In this document: one piece after another, positions 1-9,776 of the stretch | Numbering within the stretch: position 1 is the stretch's first letter | Layout: every line of letters starts with the position of its first letter | Assembly: GCA_977006965.1 (NCBI GenBank) | Contig: OZ345366.1 | Coordinates: 806,001-870,000 of the forward strand | Direction: 5' to 3' | Source: Phymatolithon calcareum | Taxonomy: Eukaryota > Rhodophyta > Florideophyceae > Hapalidiales | DNA length: 64,000 nt | Notes under the pieces: generated by a model | What the model was told of the DNA's origin: nothing | Seen by the model: only the letters and a program-made list of their open reading frames with translations | Databases searched by the model: none | Program-made: the position numbers and the translations under genes

Positions 1-902
1 GTCTTCCAACCGTTAGCTAAGGTTACCTCTCGTGCTAACCAACCGACTTTGACCGTGGCCCTGCTACCTTTTGCTGACACGCACTCACCAAACAGAGCGT
101 CCCAAGAATCACCTGCAAGGTACTCCTTTAGGCAAGGTCACCCTGCACGAGAGAGAGCCCTTAAGCGCACTCTCGCATAGATGGGACAGCGAATCGGGAT
201 CCGACAGATCCTCACGTGCCCGCTCGCGGATCCTTACGAACACGTAAGGCAGCCAGATACAACAACTGAGTGGGGGGTATAGTAGTGCCAATCTCTGCAC
301 CCCGCTGGTCTCCTGAATTGTAATTATTAATATGATAATTAAAAACCTAATTAAATTAAAAAGCAAATTAATTAAAAAATCAATTACAGTCCAGAGTCCT
401 CGACCGGTCCTGTCCGAGGATCAGTTGGTCCCAAACAGCCGTATTGTCAACCCGCAACAAAGTCTGTCAACATATTTCTCTTGCGGAAAAAATTTCTCAC
501 TCCCTTATATAGAGTACTCAAGCTCGAAACTTGTAACGGGCACGCACACAACTTGTAACAGACATATATAGAAGTTTTGTGTAACAGACAAACACAGTGA
601 CATGACAAAATGTAAACGTTACTGCATACAGCCAATAGATTTCCTGCAAAAAGAAGAACACTAGGGATTCCGAATGATCCCTCACCTCAGTGCGTATCCA
701 CCCTGTTGAACCTTATCATGTTACTGTATATAGCCAATAGATTTCGCACAAAAAGAAGAAAACTGGGGATTGCCGAGTGATCCCTCAGCTCAGCGTGCAT
801 CCACCCTGTTGAACCTTATCTTGTAAAAATGTAACCAATGAGAATCAAAAGAGACACCGACAGACACACACACAGACAGACAGCGATTTTAGAAGTAGGG
901 GA
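1..902 (-). mobile_element. Helitron-like element, copy 1 (5' part, runs off window edge)
   Basis: On the minus strand this copy begins at about 902 with TCCCCTACTTCTAAAATCG followed by a TCTG/TGTG-rich tract (about 855-885). That 5' layout resembles Helitron 5' ends (TC start, TA-rich block, simple repeat) and matches the same position in copies 2 and 3. About 420 bases inside lies a block (1-490) that is a diverged copy of 5200-5640 in copy 2, at the same distance from the 5' end. The copy continues beyond base 1. No coding sequence is recognisable in the visible part. Family assignment rests on the termini and on the helicase remnant in copy 2. Confidence 0.55.
618..822. repeat. Tandem duplication of about 102 bp
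   Basis: Two adjacent diverged units, 618-719 and 720-822, share GTTACTG, AGCCAATAGATTTC, AAAAAGAAGAA, a GGGATT block, TGATCCCTCA and CCACCCTGTTGAACCTTATC in the same order and spacing. The duplication lies inside Helitron copy 1 and is not seen in copy 2. Confidence 0.8.
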
Positions 903-918
903 CAAGTGGCTCCATGTC

Positions 919-931
919 GGCGCTTCGCGCC
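919..931 (-). other. Helitron 3' hairpin (copy 2)
   Basis: Perfect 5-bp stem GGCGC-TTC-GCGCC, about 17 bp before the TC start of copy 1. Helitron 3' ends carry a short GC hairpin near the terminus. The canonical CTRR end is not obvious here, so the exact 3' boundary is open. Confidence 0.5.
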
Positions 932-1140
932 TTTGATGTGTGATTAGTATAATATTGCGAGATATGTGTAATCATAATATTGCTTTACCGTACTCACTCT
1001 ATCTGAAGTTGATCTACTTTGCATACTAAAAAAAGGGAACGAAAAATGAAGCACATTGAAATGGAACCTTTATTTAACACTACGAAGCATTCGTTTTTTC
1101 TGGAAAAGTTACTGATCTAAAGGTCAGCGACTTCGGAACT

Positions 1141-1560
1141 TCACGGCGAGTGCAATGCTTCTCTGTAAACTAAGTTACGGATCTTGTTACCTGTCCGCGT
1201 GATACACACTGTCAGATTTCTCAGATCTGTTACTCTTGATTCACAAACCCAGAGCTGACCATGGGAAAAACAGTCATCCGATAAGTCAAGTCCAATTTGC
1301 CCTCCAAAAGACTGTCCTTGTGCCATATTGATGGTCATTCCGAAACAGACACGCACAGGAAACTGCGTTCTCTCGAACCCCGGTACAGGAAATGTGTCAT
1401 CTCCTGGACCGCATGGAACACTTGGGAGACTGAGTCGACTTCCGACATAAGACCCAACGGCAACCTTCAACTGCAAGAGATTGTTCTACATGCCCTCCAC
1501 GATGTGCCTTGCCGCGTTCACGTGTCCGTTCTGAGGACATAAATTGCGAAGCAGCATCAC
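1141..1560 (-). pseudogene. Helitron PIF1-like helicase, C-terminal remnant
   Basis: The minus-strand frame from about 1560 reads through a segment with LRNLCPQNGHVNAARHIVEG, an in-frame TAG, then about 110 codons with FPVRVCFGMTINMAQGQSF, FSHGQLWVCESRV and a terminal NLVYREAL. These are the motif V/VI signatures of PIF1/Helitron helicases (FPVRLAFAMTINKAQGQ..., FSHGQLYVALSRV in the family). Two strongly conserved positions have changed: K to M in INKAQGQ, and L to E in ALSRV. The in-frame stop and missing N-terminal half make it non-functional. It lies just downstream of the Arg/Glu-rich remnant on the same strand, in the order expected for one collapsed Helitron gene. Confidence 0.8.
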
Positions 1561-2140
1561 TACAAATACTTTTTTCTGTTGAAGACGGTGACGATTCTCC
1601 GTCGAGCTCTTGCTGAATCTCGATCTCCAGCCCGGCGGCGATCAGCTGTTAGCTGCGTTTCGCGACACCTTTCAGCTCGAGTTGCCTCATTGACAGAGTC
1701 TAAGCGGGCTCGCCGCTGCTCAGTATTCTGAAGCTCTCGCGTTATACGCGTGCTTTCAGCATTCGCATCCTGGCGCGTTCTGCGTTTCTCAGAGTTTTCC
1801 CGCCTTCGTATAGCTCTCACAGCCGCAACAGCAGCGTCCGAGCGCGATCTGCGTTGCTCAGGATTCTCGAGCTCTCGCGATATACGCCTGGTTTCAGCAT
1901 TAGCATCCTGACGCGTTCTGCGCTTCTCAGAGCTTTCCCGTCTTTGTCTAGCTCTTGCGACCGCAGCAGCAACATGCAAGGGCTACCTGCGTTGCTCAGA
2001 GCTTTCCGGCAATCGTCCAGCTCTCGCGGCCGTAGCAGCAGCATCCAAGCGCGATCTGCGTTGCTCAGGATCCTCTTGCGCTCTTCTTCTTCGCGCAGCC
2101 TCCGCATTTCTCTCTCAACGCCGCTGAAGTTGGTCCTCAC
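1560..2140 (-). pseudogene. Arg/Glu-rich repeat segment, N-terminal remnant of the Helitron protein
   Basis: Minus-strand codons 1979-1560 encode repeats of the type R-R-x-N-S-E-K-R-R-T-R-Q-D-A-N-A-E and EQRRxRxD. An upstream portion (to about 2140) continues in another frame. At DNA level the segment is a degenerate tandem array of roughly 70-bp units. Arg/Glu-rich repeats with EQR cores are common at the N-terminus of Helitron and PIF1-like proteins in protists and invertebrates. The frame shifts between units and ends at a stop next to the helicase remnant, so at least one frameshift and a large internal deletion are present. A simple-repeat ORF without a protein product is the alternative. 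Confidence 0.5.
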
Positions 2141-2189
2141 TCACCTTTTGAACCTTTCGAGGAGGTTAGAGAACATTGTCATCATCTGA

Positions 2190-5100
2190 CATACTTATTT
2201 CTCTTCTTCTTCAGTTATCTGTCCGTGCTATTCTTGGATTTAAGTAATACTCAAAAGTAATACCGCTCACTTTACCCTTTCAAATATCTGCTTCGCTGCA
2301 CACGAGGTTGATGGCCTTCGAAAAGTGTGCCCAAGAGTGCTTAATTCACCCCTAGTGTCTATGTGATGGGAAATTTCCCTCAATTGAAGGAATAAGAATC
2401 AATTGTTTTTTGCCAACGAAAGCTACTCATTATTAGGCTCATCAAACGCTCATGGATGTGTTCACCATGCTTAGCAAAACAGTTTTTATCTGGTGAAATG
2501 CCATATATGTTGATTGCGGCGCGATCAAGTCTACTACTTGATGAGAATACGAGGGTTAATTCCTTGACTTGTCAGACTCTGCAGTTGTTTTGAACAGCCA
2601 AAGTAGTCATCATGCTACCTGTGGCTTACTTTTCCATTTTCGGAGGAGTTAAGTAGGTTTCAACACCGCCCTTGGAGCAAGTATACTTTTTCGAGTACTG
2701 AACATCGATGATTATTGATCGAGGCAGAGTGAATCTCGGAGGACAAGGCGCCCTGTACCAGAGTATGGGGCCACAAAACAGCGCAGTACAACTGCGATAT
2801 GGGCAGTTTCACCTTCTAAAGCGTTTTGCTTCTCGCCCTCTGTCGAGGTCCCCAGATCAAGATGCAGCATTCTCTTACGTCTTCCTTAGTCTGAATTCTG
2901 TAACTCGCAACCTTTCTCCGGTTTACGGTGGATGGCGATGTACTGAAGGAGGCCATTTTCAATTCATGGCCTCCGTTGACATACCAAAGAGATATGAACT
3001 TGGCAAAGCAGAACCAGGTCAAATAGAGACACAGTAGGTTTTTGTGATCACTAATAGCATCGATAAAATCCTGAACGAGCACCAAGCGGTACTCAACGGA
3101 CGACATAGTGCCTTGTTCACTCGGTTGCACGGTGAATGTGACGCACCGGAGGTACTCGAAGAACCTGGCTGTAGTAGTATGGATGGGTGGCCCTGAGGCC
3201 TTGCTTTTCCCCCACCATTACAGCCCATATGGGCTTACACGCTGTGCCCTCGACTCCGTCGTCCCCTCCGTTTAGGTTTATTTCTAATATGATAAGACCG
3301 ATTTGGTAATATATGGCGGGCTTTCGGCCGCCGGCCCTCAGTAAAAGGGGCAACCCGTGTTTGGTCCAGATCGACCGTTTTCAGTTCCAACCTTCGCGGA
3401 CCTTTCGCCTCAGGGAAGGCCTCGCGTACGACCTCGACTCTACGCCGTCGGTCGAGCCTCGGTCCTAGGACCCTCGCCCCTGTGTCTGCGTACGGACGTT
3501 GGTGTCCTCTTGCGATTGGACGCCAAGTCCGTGTTGTTTGCTCTGCCACTATCCTCCATCGGGAGAGACCAATCGCTGGAGCCTTGCACGGCCTCAACGG
3601 CCAACCGTTCCCGAACTACTTAGAGGCGTCGATCCGCCGATCTACGCTACCACACTGGCTCTGGTCATGTCACTGTTTGAAAATGACGGAGCGAGGATAT
3701 ACTAGTTCCCCATGGTAGACTTCCATAAATCTCTTTGCGTCCAACTCCTGAGGACGAGTATTCCGAAAATCTTAGACTCCGTTCTTCCTATTCGTTTCAG
3801 CTTAGCAGATGCCTAAGAAATAATTGTTCGCAGGTGTACTCGGCGAAACATCGTCATGAAGGAATCGTACGGTGTGTGGAACCCGATTCCACCGTTCTCG
3901 GATATAGCATCTCTGTTTATAGTGCGAACGTTCCAGAATTGAAGGGCATTGCTTGCCCCAATTGGACATAGAACTTGGCGCTCGAAGCATGGCAATCCAT
4001 GAGCAAAAATACTCACCTCACGGTCTGTCGCAATGACATCAAGCTCCTCTTGCGGTTTTTGGTCCCAAGAACCGTGCAGGGTGTAGGCGAGGGAACTCAC
4101 AAGAGGGCATTTAGAGCTCCTGTTTATTGTATATTAGATTTGTGTTGCGTACTGTCTAGAGTGCGGTTGATACTGAACGCAAAACTCAACGTTTGGCGAA
4201 GAAGATGTTCGACCGCGATTACTGCAAGCCGGCGTTCGAGGTACAGAGATACAGGCATTCGAGAGGAAGAAGCGCCTTTGTCAGCCTTCCCTGGCTTGAC
4301 GTTAACAATCTTGATAGTCTTAATCTTAGTCTTTTCGCTTGGTTTCTGAACAAGGACCAATTTCACGCGAAGTGACGTGCTCGAGCGACCCTTGATTTCA
4401 TCAACGTGCACATCTTGAACCGTGCCGTTCACCTTTTTTGAACTATAAAACGCTCCGTATAGTCGGCAGCACTGTGCAGGACTTTTCACTGATGTTTCTT
4501 TGGTTCGTGCGGCTGCACCGACCACTCGGCGCGGGTCTTCTTCTCGAGGCATGGCAGATGTGTTTTTTCTGGGTGACCAACAGATTTTCGTTCCTACCTG
4601 CGAACGACGGGGTTTTAAGGTAGTAAAAGGGGTACTCCCCGCCAAGAACAAAAGGTCGCCTTTTGGAATCTGGCGCTCAAAATCAGTTCCGCACAACTTT
4701 TTCGAGCTTTTAAATCCTCCCTCAATTGAGGGTGTTCGTCACATAGACACTAGATATGCAGAGTCTGCCAACCGATCTTAATGGAACCGGCGGTACCAGA
4801 CAGACTGCGCTTACCCTGATAGCGAAAACGACACAGCCCTCGGAATCAAAAACCACCACTTAGTGGCAACGGTCCTTGCGCAGACTCCCTCCGCTGGGAG
4901 CCTGGATCTTCTTCAAAAAAATGAGAAAAGAGCGGACCGTAACACTGACTTTGCTTGCACTGCGTACTCGAACTCTGTTCGAGCTGGTCTTCGCGTCGCT
5001 CAGGGTAGCTTGACAGACAGCCCGGGCCTGTTATTTCAACCTTTGGGAGCTGAGCAATTCTCCTTTAGATTTAGGGAGGCTTAAAGTTTTCAAGTACCTA

Positions 5101-5200
5101 CCACCCGCAATGCACTTTCCCTGGACCGTGTCCCTGACTGACCTGGACTACCAACACACGTCCCTCTCCCCCGGATTCCGCCGTCTGCTGCTCTTTTTGC
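2190..5200. other. Interior of Helitron copy 2, mostly unassigned
   Basis: About 3 kb with no recognised family. Several short minus-strand frames follow one another (4696-4124, 4100-3813, 3597-3235, 3130-2816). None shows a motif I can name securely. The stretch 2200-2700 is AT-rich with no long frame. Confidence 0.4.
3813..4696 (-). pseudogene. Two consecutive uncharacterised frames, possible transposase or captured-gene remnant
   Basis: Minus-strand frames of 190 codons (4696-4124) and 95 codons (4100-3813) follow each other. The first is basic, with VNGTVQDVHVDEIKGR and KTIKIVNVKPGKA. The second ends with GFHTPYDSFMTMFRR. Composition looks like former protein rather than random sequence. 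The second segment is faintly like the start of a piggyBac-type DDE domain (F-x-x-MF spacing), but I cannot support that. Both lie inside Helitron copy 2, so a gene fragment captured by the Helitron is another reading. Confidence 0.25.
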
Positions 5201-5640
5201 TTTCGCAAGGCCTGCTACCCCTCTGGCTGACGCGCATCAGCCAATCGAAGCTTCCAAGGGATTTCTTCCGCTCACCCTAGGCAAGGTCGCTCTGTGCAAG
5301 TGGAAGATAACTCCCTCTCGAAGCGGCGGGACAGCGCACCGGGCTCCGACAGATCACTCACGTGCCCCTAGATCCTTTAGGACACGCTCGCGCAGCCAGA
5401 TACGGCAACTTACATGGGGGAATACGCAACGCCTATCTCTGCACCCCAACTAGCTCCTCGGACCCGAGGCCCTTGGACCCCTGCAAGGTTCCAGAGCGCA
5501 CTCACAGAGAGACTGTCAGCACGATCCAAGGGGGCCGGACGGGACCGGGGATCAATGGCTCCAAGCTGTCGAATTGCCAACCTGCAACAAAGTCACCAAT
5601 TATTTTCACAGGGGGGCGACGGCGGAACCTTAAGTAGACA
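5200..5640. repeat. Diverged direct repeat of window bases 1-490
   Basis: Shared blocks in the same order include GGGACAGCG, CTCCGACAGATC/ATCCGACAGATC, CTCACGTGCCC, CAGCCAGATAC, ATCTCTGCACCCC and CAACAAAGTC. The copies are about 5.2 kb apart in the same orientation. Both sit about 420-450 bp from the TC end of their Helitron copy, which is the best evidence that the two copies derive from one element. Confidence 0.7.
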
Positions 5641-5714
5641 GAAGTTTGATTGGTAACGGATATGTTCAGAAAAACATAACGTACAAATTCACTGGTAGTA
5701 TTATTTGCAACTGT

Positions 5715-6086
5715 TCCTTTCCGCGTATTCTATTGGTACGTTACCCCACTCGCACTCACCAGCACCGTTCGTGACTGTGATTGGCCGAAAACGTTTTACG
5801 TGCAAAAATCATTGTTATTCAGAAAAAAATATTTCATACAAAAATTCTATTCGCCGCGCGCATGGGCCAAATGCGATTTTTTACATACGGGTGCCCTGCG
5901 CGAGGTAATGGCGCGCAGTGTGATAACCGTTAAATTTCGAAACACTCAAGAAACGTGATTCATCCAATTATATGCTCCTACTCAGCAACGGGAAGGGTCA
6001 TCTATCTAATGAGATTTAAGTAGGCGCAGACGGTGACAAACAAACAGGCAGACAGACAAACAGACACTTGCTTTAGTATAGGAGGA
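5715..6086 (-). repeat. Helitron 5' terminal region (copy 2), direct repeat of 7872-8241
   Basis: About 370 bp with high similarity to 7872-8241, including GGTACGTTACCCCACTCGCA, GGCCGAAAACGTTTTACGTG, the GACAGACA tract and the terminal TTTAGTATAGG. It forms the 5' end of the minus-strand element. Confidence 0.85.
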
Positions 6087-6102
6087 TACGTAGCTCTGTG
6101 GC

Positions 6103-6115
6103 GGCGCTTTGCGCC
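6103..6115 (-). other. Helitron 3' hairpin (copy 3)
   Basis: Perfect 5-bp stem GGCGC-TTT-GCGCC. Flanking bases (CAGAGCTACG on the minus strand) are similar to those beside the 919-931 hairpin (ATGGAGCCACTT). Confidence 0.5.
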
Positions 6116-6169
6116 TATGCAAAAGATAGAAAATGAAAATTGTAAAGTATGGAGAACTTAAACAAAAGA

Positions 6170-7870
6170 TCTATTTGTCCAATTTACTGTCCTTCTCCGT
6201 CCCCTCCCGTCTCCGTGTTTTGAATATTTACGCTCGGCTAACCCTTGTCCGCTCCTCGTGTGCATCCCGTGTCCTGATCTGCCCAACGTTCCAACTCATG
6301 TACTTGCTCCGCTCCATGCGTCACTGGTCTGAACTCCGTCAGCGCCAAATTTCACTCTTCGCCTACTGATCCGCCACAGTTGTAATTACTCACGTGCTGT
6401 GTATCGGCTCTTTCGTTCCTCTTCCATCCGCCCTGTGTCACTCTTTATTTTTCCTATTCACCCTTTGTGCACCTCTCCGCTTACTACTTTCGACAATTTC
6501 ATCACTCCGGTGCCCTCAATACTCCCCTCGTGTCACTCTCTCTTTACCCCTTCCGCGTTTTGCATCACTGCCATTTCATCACTTGTGTTCGTCCCTTTTT
6601 TCCCCCTCTGCCCTTCTTGGCACATCGCTTCTACCCCTTGTGCCCTTGTCGTCACTCCCCTTTAACTCTTTGCGTTTCTCTCAATTTACTCCTTGCGGAA
6701 CTTTGTCCCGCTCTCTTGCCGTTGGTACGCCTCTTGTGCCAGTCCCCTTGTACCCTTTGCCCCCGTTTTGTCTATCTCCCTTTTCATATTGTACCCTTCT
6801 TGAACCTCCCCTATATCCCTCGAGCCCACTCGTTACACCCCTGTGTCACTCCCTTACGCCTGGTGCGTCTTTTGTGTCACTCCAATTTTAGGACTCCCTC
6901 CTCCTTGTGTCGTTCTCGTCCGTTGTTTCACTTGATGCTCTTTGTTTCAGTCAGCTTTTTTCTTTTGTGTCACGCCGTGGCCACTGGTGCGCCTCTTGTG
7001 ACATTCCCCTTTCCATCTCTCCTTCCCATTTCGTCACTTCGCTCCACCCTTTCACCTCTCCATGCCACTCACTCTTTGACCTCGTGTGCCCTTCTTGTCA
7101 CTCCTAATTCCCCTTGAGCCAAAGAAGAAGTATGCTCTTATCATTTATCCGAAAACCCCAGTCCTCCAATTTTGCGTCCTTCTCCGTCGCACCTCTATCC
7201 CCGTGTTCTGTATTCTTACCTTCCGCTAACCCTTGTTCGCCAATCTTTGAGTCTTGTGTCCTGCCCTACCCAGCGTGCCGCTCTCATGTTCTTGCGCCGC
7301 TTCATGTGGCATTGTGGTGCGCTCGATTATCCCCACATTTCGCTCCTTGGCCTGCTCATCCACCACACTTCTAATTACTCGCATGCTATGCACCGCCGCT
7401 CTCATTGCTCCACTTTCCGCCCTGTTGTACTCCACTTTTTCTTATTCACTCTTTTTGTCACTCTGCGCTTACTCCTTTCGTCACTTGCGCCATTCCATTA
7501 CCATCTCTACGACCTTCGTTTCACTTCCGTTTTAACCTTTCCTTCCCTTGTGTCACTCACATTATATCTCTTGTGCCCTCCTTGCTCGTCCCCTTTTTCC
7601 CCTTTGTTCTTCTTGGAACATGGCTTCTACCCCTTGTGCGCTTTGTGTAACTCCTTTTTTATCCCTTTTGACCTTGCCTTAACCCTTCTTATTCTCCTTG
7701 TGCCTTCTTTTCATTGCTCTTTTACTCTATTTGTCTTCATTTACTACTTGCGCAGCCTTTCGTCTCTCCTTTTTCCCTTAGTACGCCCGTTGTGTCACTA
7801 TCCTTCTACCCCTTGCGCCCTTGTGTCACTCTCCATTCTCCCCTTGTGCCCTTCTTGGAACTTCTCTCCC
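6170..7870. repeat. Pyrimidine-rich degenerate minisatellite, two diverged tandem halves
   Basis: The + strand is strongly C/T-rich and built from recurring short phrases such as CCCTTGTGTCACTC, CCCTTGTGCCCTTCTTG and TTCGTCACTT. A higher-order duplication is visible: about 6175-7110 aligns with about 7160-7870 at an offset near 990 bp, for example TGTCCTTCTCCGTC / GCGTCCTTCTCCGTC and CCGCCCTGTGTCACTC / CCGCCCTGTTGTACTC. Several long open frames here (up to 251 codons) are low-complexity Leu/Ser/Pro strings caused by the base bias and are not called as genes. Confidence 0.8.
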
Positions 7871-7871
7871 T

Positions 7872-8241
7872 TTCCGCGTATTCTCTTGGTACGTTACCCC
7901 ACTCGCACTCACCAGCACCGTTCGTGAATGTGAATGGCCGAAAACGTTTTACGTGCAAAAATCATTGTTGTCCAAAAAAAATGTTTCATACAAAAATTCT
8001 TTTCGCCGCGCGCATGAACCAAATGCGATTCTTTACATACGGGTGCCCTGCGCGAGGTTATGGCGGGCAGTATGATATCATTAAATTTCGAAACACCCAA
8101 GAAACGTGATTCATCGAATTATATACTCCTACTCAGGAACGGGAAGAGTCATCTATCCAATGAGATTTAAGTAGGCGCAGACGGTGACAAACGAACAGAC
8201 AGACAGGCAGACAAATAGACACTTGCTTTAGTATAGGGGGA
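7872..8241 (-). repeat. Helitron 5' terminal region (copy 3)
   Basis: Direct repeat partner of 5715-6086. It ends at TTTAGTATAGGGGGA, after which similarity between the copies stops. That places the element boundary at 8241. Confidence 0.8.
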
Positions 8242-8783
8242 TATTTTGCAAAATGGTTCCGTATCAAAAGTATCTGACACAAAATACGACAATATTTTCA
8301 GGGCTCCACAGTTTGGCGTGCGCGTGACACGGGAAAACATTTTCAAAATTTGCGTTGCTGCAATTTATCATTTTCAAGAGTGCTCCAGTAATCTTCGCAA
8401 GGGTCTCATCTATTTGATTCCGCCTGCGCCATGTAGCCGCACAATTGTTTGCGGGTCACTGGTGAAACGACCCAGGTAGACGTGCGCGTGACAGGGGAAA
8501 ACATTTAAATTGCAGAGAAGCAAAAAGCAGGGGAAAGTTAGGCTTTCCCCTCCTTTTTGCCTCTGTGCAATTTATCATTTTCACGAGTCATTTTTTGAGG
8601 TGTCCGGCGCCACGTTGACGGAGAAAATTGGCAACCGACAATACAGGACGCTTGGCTGTTTCAAGCTGCGTGTATAAAAATGCAGTAAGTCGCTCTTTGT
8701 TTTCAGAGCTCCGCACTTCGCCGTGCGCGTGACAGTGGCGAAAATATTTGCAAAATTTGCGTATCCTTTTTGCATCACCGCAA
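8242..8783. repeat. Dispersed-repeat cluster, third unit interrupted by element B
   Basis: Three partial units (about 8245-8405, 8440-8600 and 8620-8783) share GTGCGCGTGACA, AAAACATTT or AAAATATTT, TTTGCGT and GCAATTTATCATTTTCA. The family recurs inverted at 39953-40130 and at 41306-41333. The third unit stops at CCGCAA where element B begins. It resumes after B's far end as GCAATATATCATTTTTCAG (from 41750), which identifies it as B's target. Confidence 0.7.
8511..8569. repeat. 27-bp fold-back palindrome
   Basis: Arms 8511-8537 and 8543-8569 pair with 3 mismatches around a 5-base loop (TTAGG). The stem contains GCAAAAAG and GGGGAAAG. Confidence 0.8.
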
Positions 8784-8896
8784 TGTTATGATTCACATCA
8801 TATTTACCCTAGATGAAGGCGCTAGGACCGGCGCGGTAACAGTACATAAGGGTTCACTAGTGGAAGAGTAAAGGGGAAAGCGATCTAGTAACAACA
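8784..8896 (+). repeat. 5' LTR of element B (113 bp)
   Basis: Starts TGTTATGATTCACATC and ends GTAACAACA (TGTT...AACA). It is directly followed by the primer-binding site. The related 3' LTR is interrupted by Y and carries extra palindromic segments. Confidence 0.8.
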
Positions 8897-8909
8897 GGTT
8901 ATGGGACCA
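8897..8909 (+). other. Primer-binding site of element B
   Basis: GGTTATGGGACCA directly follows the LTR. It complements the anticodon arm of initiator tRNA-Met (CAT anticodon) with one mismatch relative to the GGGCCC of the other elements. Confidence 0.7.
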
Positions 8910-9085
8910 ACTTTTCGCTTCCTGCGCATCTAACCCTGTACCACCATCACCCCTACACACGATATCCTACACTTGCAACCCAAGACACATATTACGCCAG
9001 TGCACAAAATCGCAAACATCACCGCTATCAACAACTCAGCCACACAGTGCACCAGATCCAGCCGCATTACCGACCAACATCCACC

Positions 9086-9349
9086 ATGCAACAAACTCAA
9101 ATTATCCCCATCCCCAAGCTCTCCAAAGAAAACTACAATTTATGGCTTGGCGCAGTCCGCATATCCGCCACTGGAAACGGTGTGCATGACCACATTATCT
9201 CCGATCCTGCACCACCGGACGCAACAGACGCCACAGCCCACGCGGAGTTCTCGTCCAAGAAATCCCTTGCGCAGTGCATCATCATGGCGAGCATCCCGAG
9301 CTCCCTACTTCCAGAACTTGGTCACGACATATACTCTAAATCACCCTAC
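9086..9349 (+). pseudogene. Element B gag, first part (cut by element A)
   Basis: Starts at ATG 9086 with MQQTQIIPIPKLSKENYNLW, the typical copia Gag opening (K-L-x-x-E-N-Y-x-x-W). It runs 88 codons to the CCTAC target duplicated by element A. The frame continues without a shift at 15139 (TAC then GCC ATC TGT), so the break is purely insertional. Confidence 0.8.
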
Positions 9350-9776
9350 TGTTGGAAATGTGACTTCTTGGAGCTCTTGTAGCAGTACACATTATCCTTT
9401 CTCATAAGTCTCTAACCATTTCTCATATGTTATGATAGAATCAATCCATGTTTTTTCATCTTTACTGACAATGTAGCAGTTCAATCAATTTCTTGATTGA
9501 TCTTGTTATTGTCAGTAATTCAATCATTTTGTTGATTGAATCAATCACAGTTGACAATTCAATCTTTTAATTGATTGAATCAATCACAGTTAGTAGTGCA
9601 ATGAGCATCAGAAGTCTTATCATACCTCAATCTGAGGCCTACATAAGACCCGGATCTGAAGCCCCGACTCAATAAACCAAGGAAGATCTCACAACCAACC
9701 CAACCATCTCAACCATCTCAACCACCTCAACCATCTCAACCATCTCAACCATCAACAACCAAACCTCCATCGAACA
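9350..9776 (+). repeat. 5' LTR of element A (427 bp)
   Basis: TGTTGGAAATGTG ... CGAACA. Internal features are two GATTGAATCAATCACAGTT repeats, a TATA-like CTACATAAG (the 3' copy has CTATATAAG), AATAAA at 9671, and an array of 9-10-bp CAACCATCT units at the end (about 9695-9755). Confidence 0.92.

Larger units (their letters stand above)
903..6086 (-). mobile_element. Helitron-like element, copy 2 (decayed autonomous copy)
   Basis: The 5' end is at 6086 on the minus strand (TCCTCCTATACTAAAGC, preceded by A, as expected for insertion between A and T). It is followed by a TCTG/TTTG repeat. The other end carries a GGCGC-GAA-GCGCC hairpin at 919-931, directly before the TC start of copy 1. In between, in the same orientation, are an Arg/Glu-rich N-terminal-like coding remnant (2140-1560) and the C-terminal part of a PIF1-type helicase (1560-1141). 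The Rep domain and most of the helicase are missing. The roughly 5.2-kb length and collinear order support a deleted autonomous Helitron. Confidence 0.6.
6087..8241 (-). mobile_element. Helitron-like element, copy 3 (non-autonomous)
   Basis: The 5' end on the minus strand is at 8241 (TCCCCCTATACTAAAGC, preceded by A). The first 370 bp match copy 2. The interior is a purine-rich repeat on this strand with no coding content. The far end carries the hairpin GGCGC-TTT-GCGCC at 6103-6115, followed within 17 bp by the 5' end of copy 2. Total length is about 2.15 kb. The hairpin-to-TC junction has the same layout as the copy 2/copy 1 junction. Confidence 0.6.

Noticed and set aside
3813-4696. Naming the frames a piggyBac transposase
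   Set aside because: Only a faint spacing resemblance was seen; no catalytic motif is present.
6394-7927. Several open frames of 80-250 codons in the pyrimidine-rich region
   Set aside because: All frames of the + strand are open together, and the products are low-complexity Leu/Ser/Pro strings. They follow from base bias in a repeat, not from coding.
8897-8909. GGTTATGGG motifs considered as parts of tRNA genes
   Set aside because: They occur only directly after LTR ends and no acceptor, D or T arms surround them, so they are primer-binding sites.
9695-9755. Regular CAACCATCT units considered as a CRISPR-like array
   Set aside because: The units are 9-10 bp with no spacers, lie in both LTRs of element A and differ by one unit. 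They are an LTR minisatellite in a eukaryotic element.
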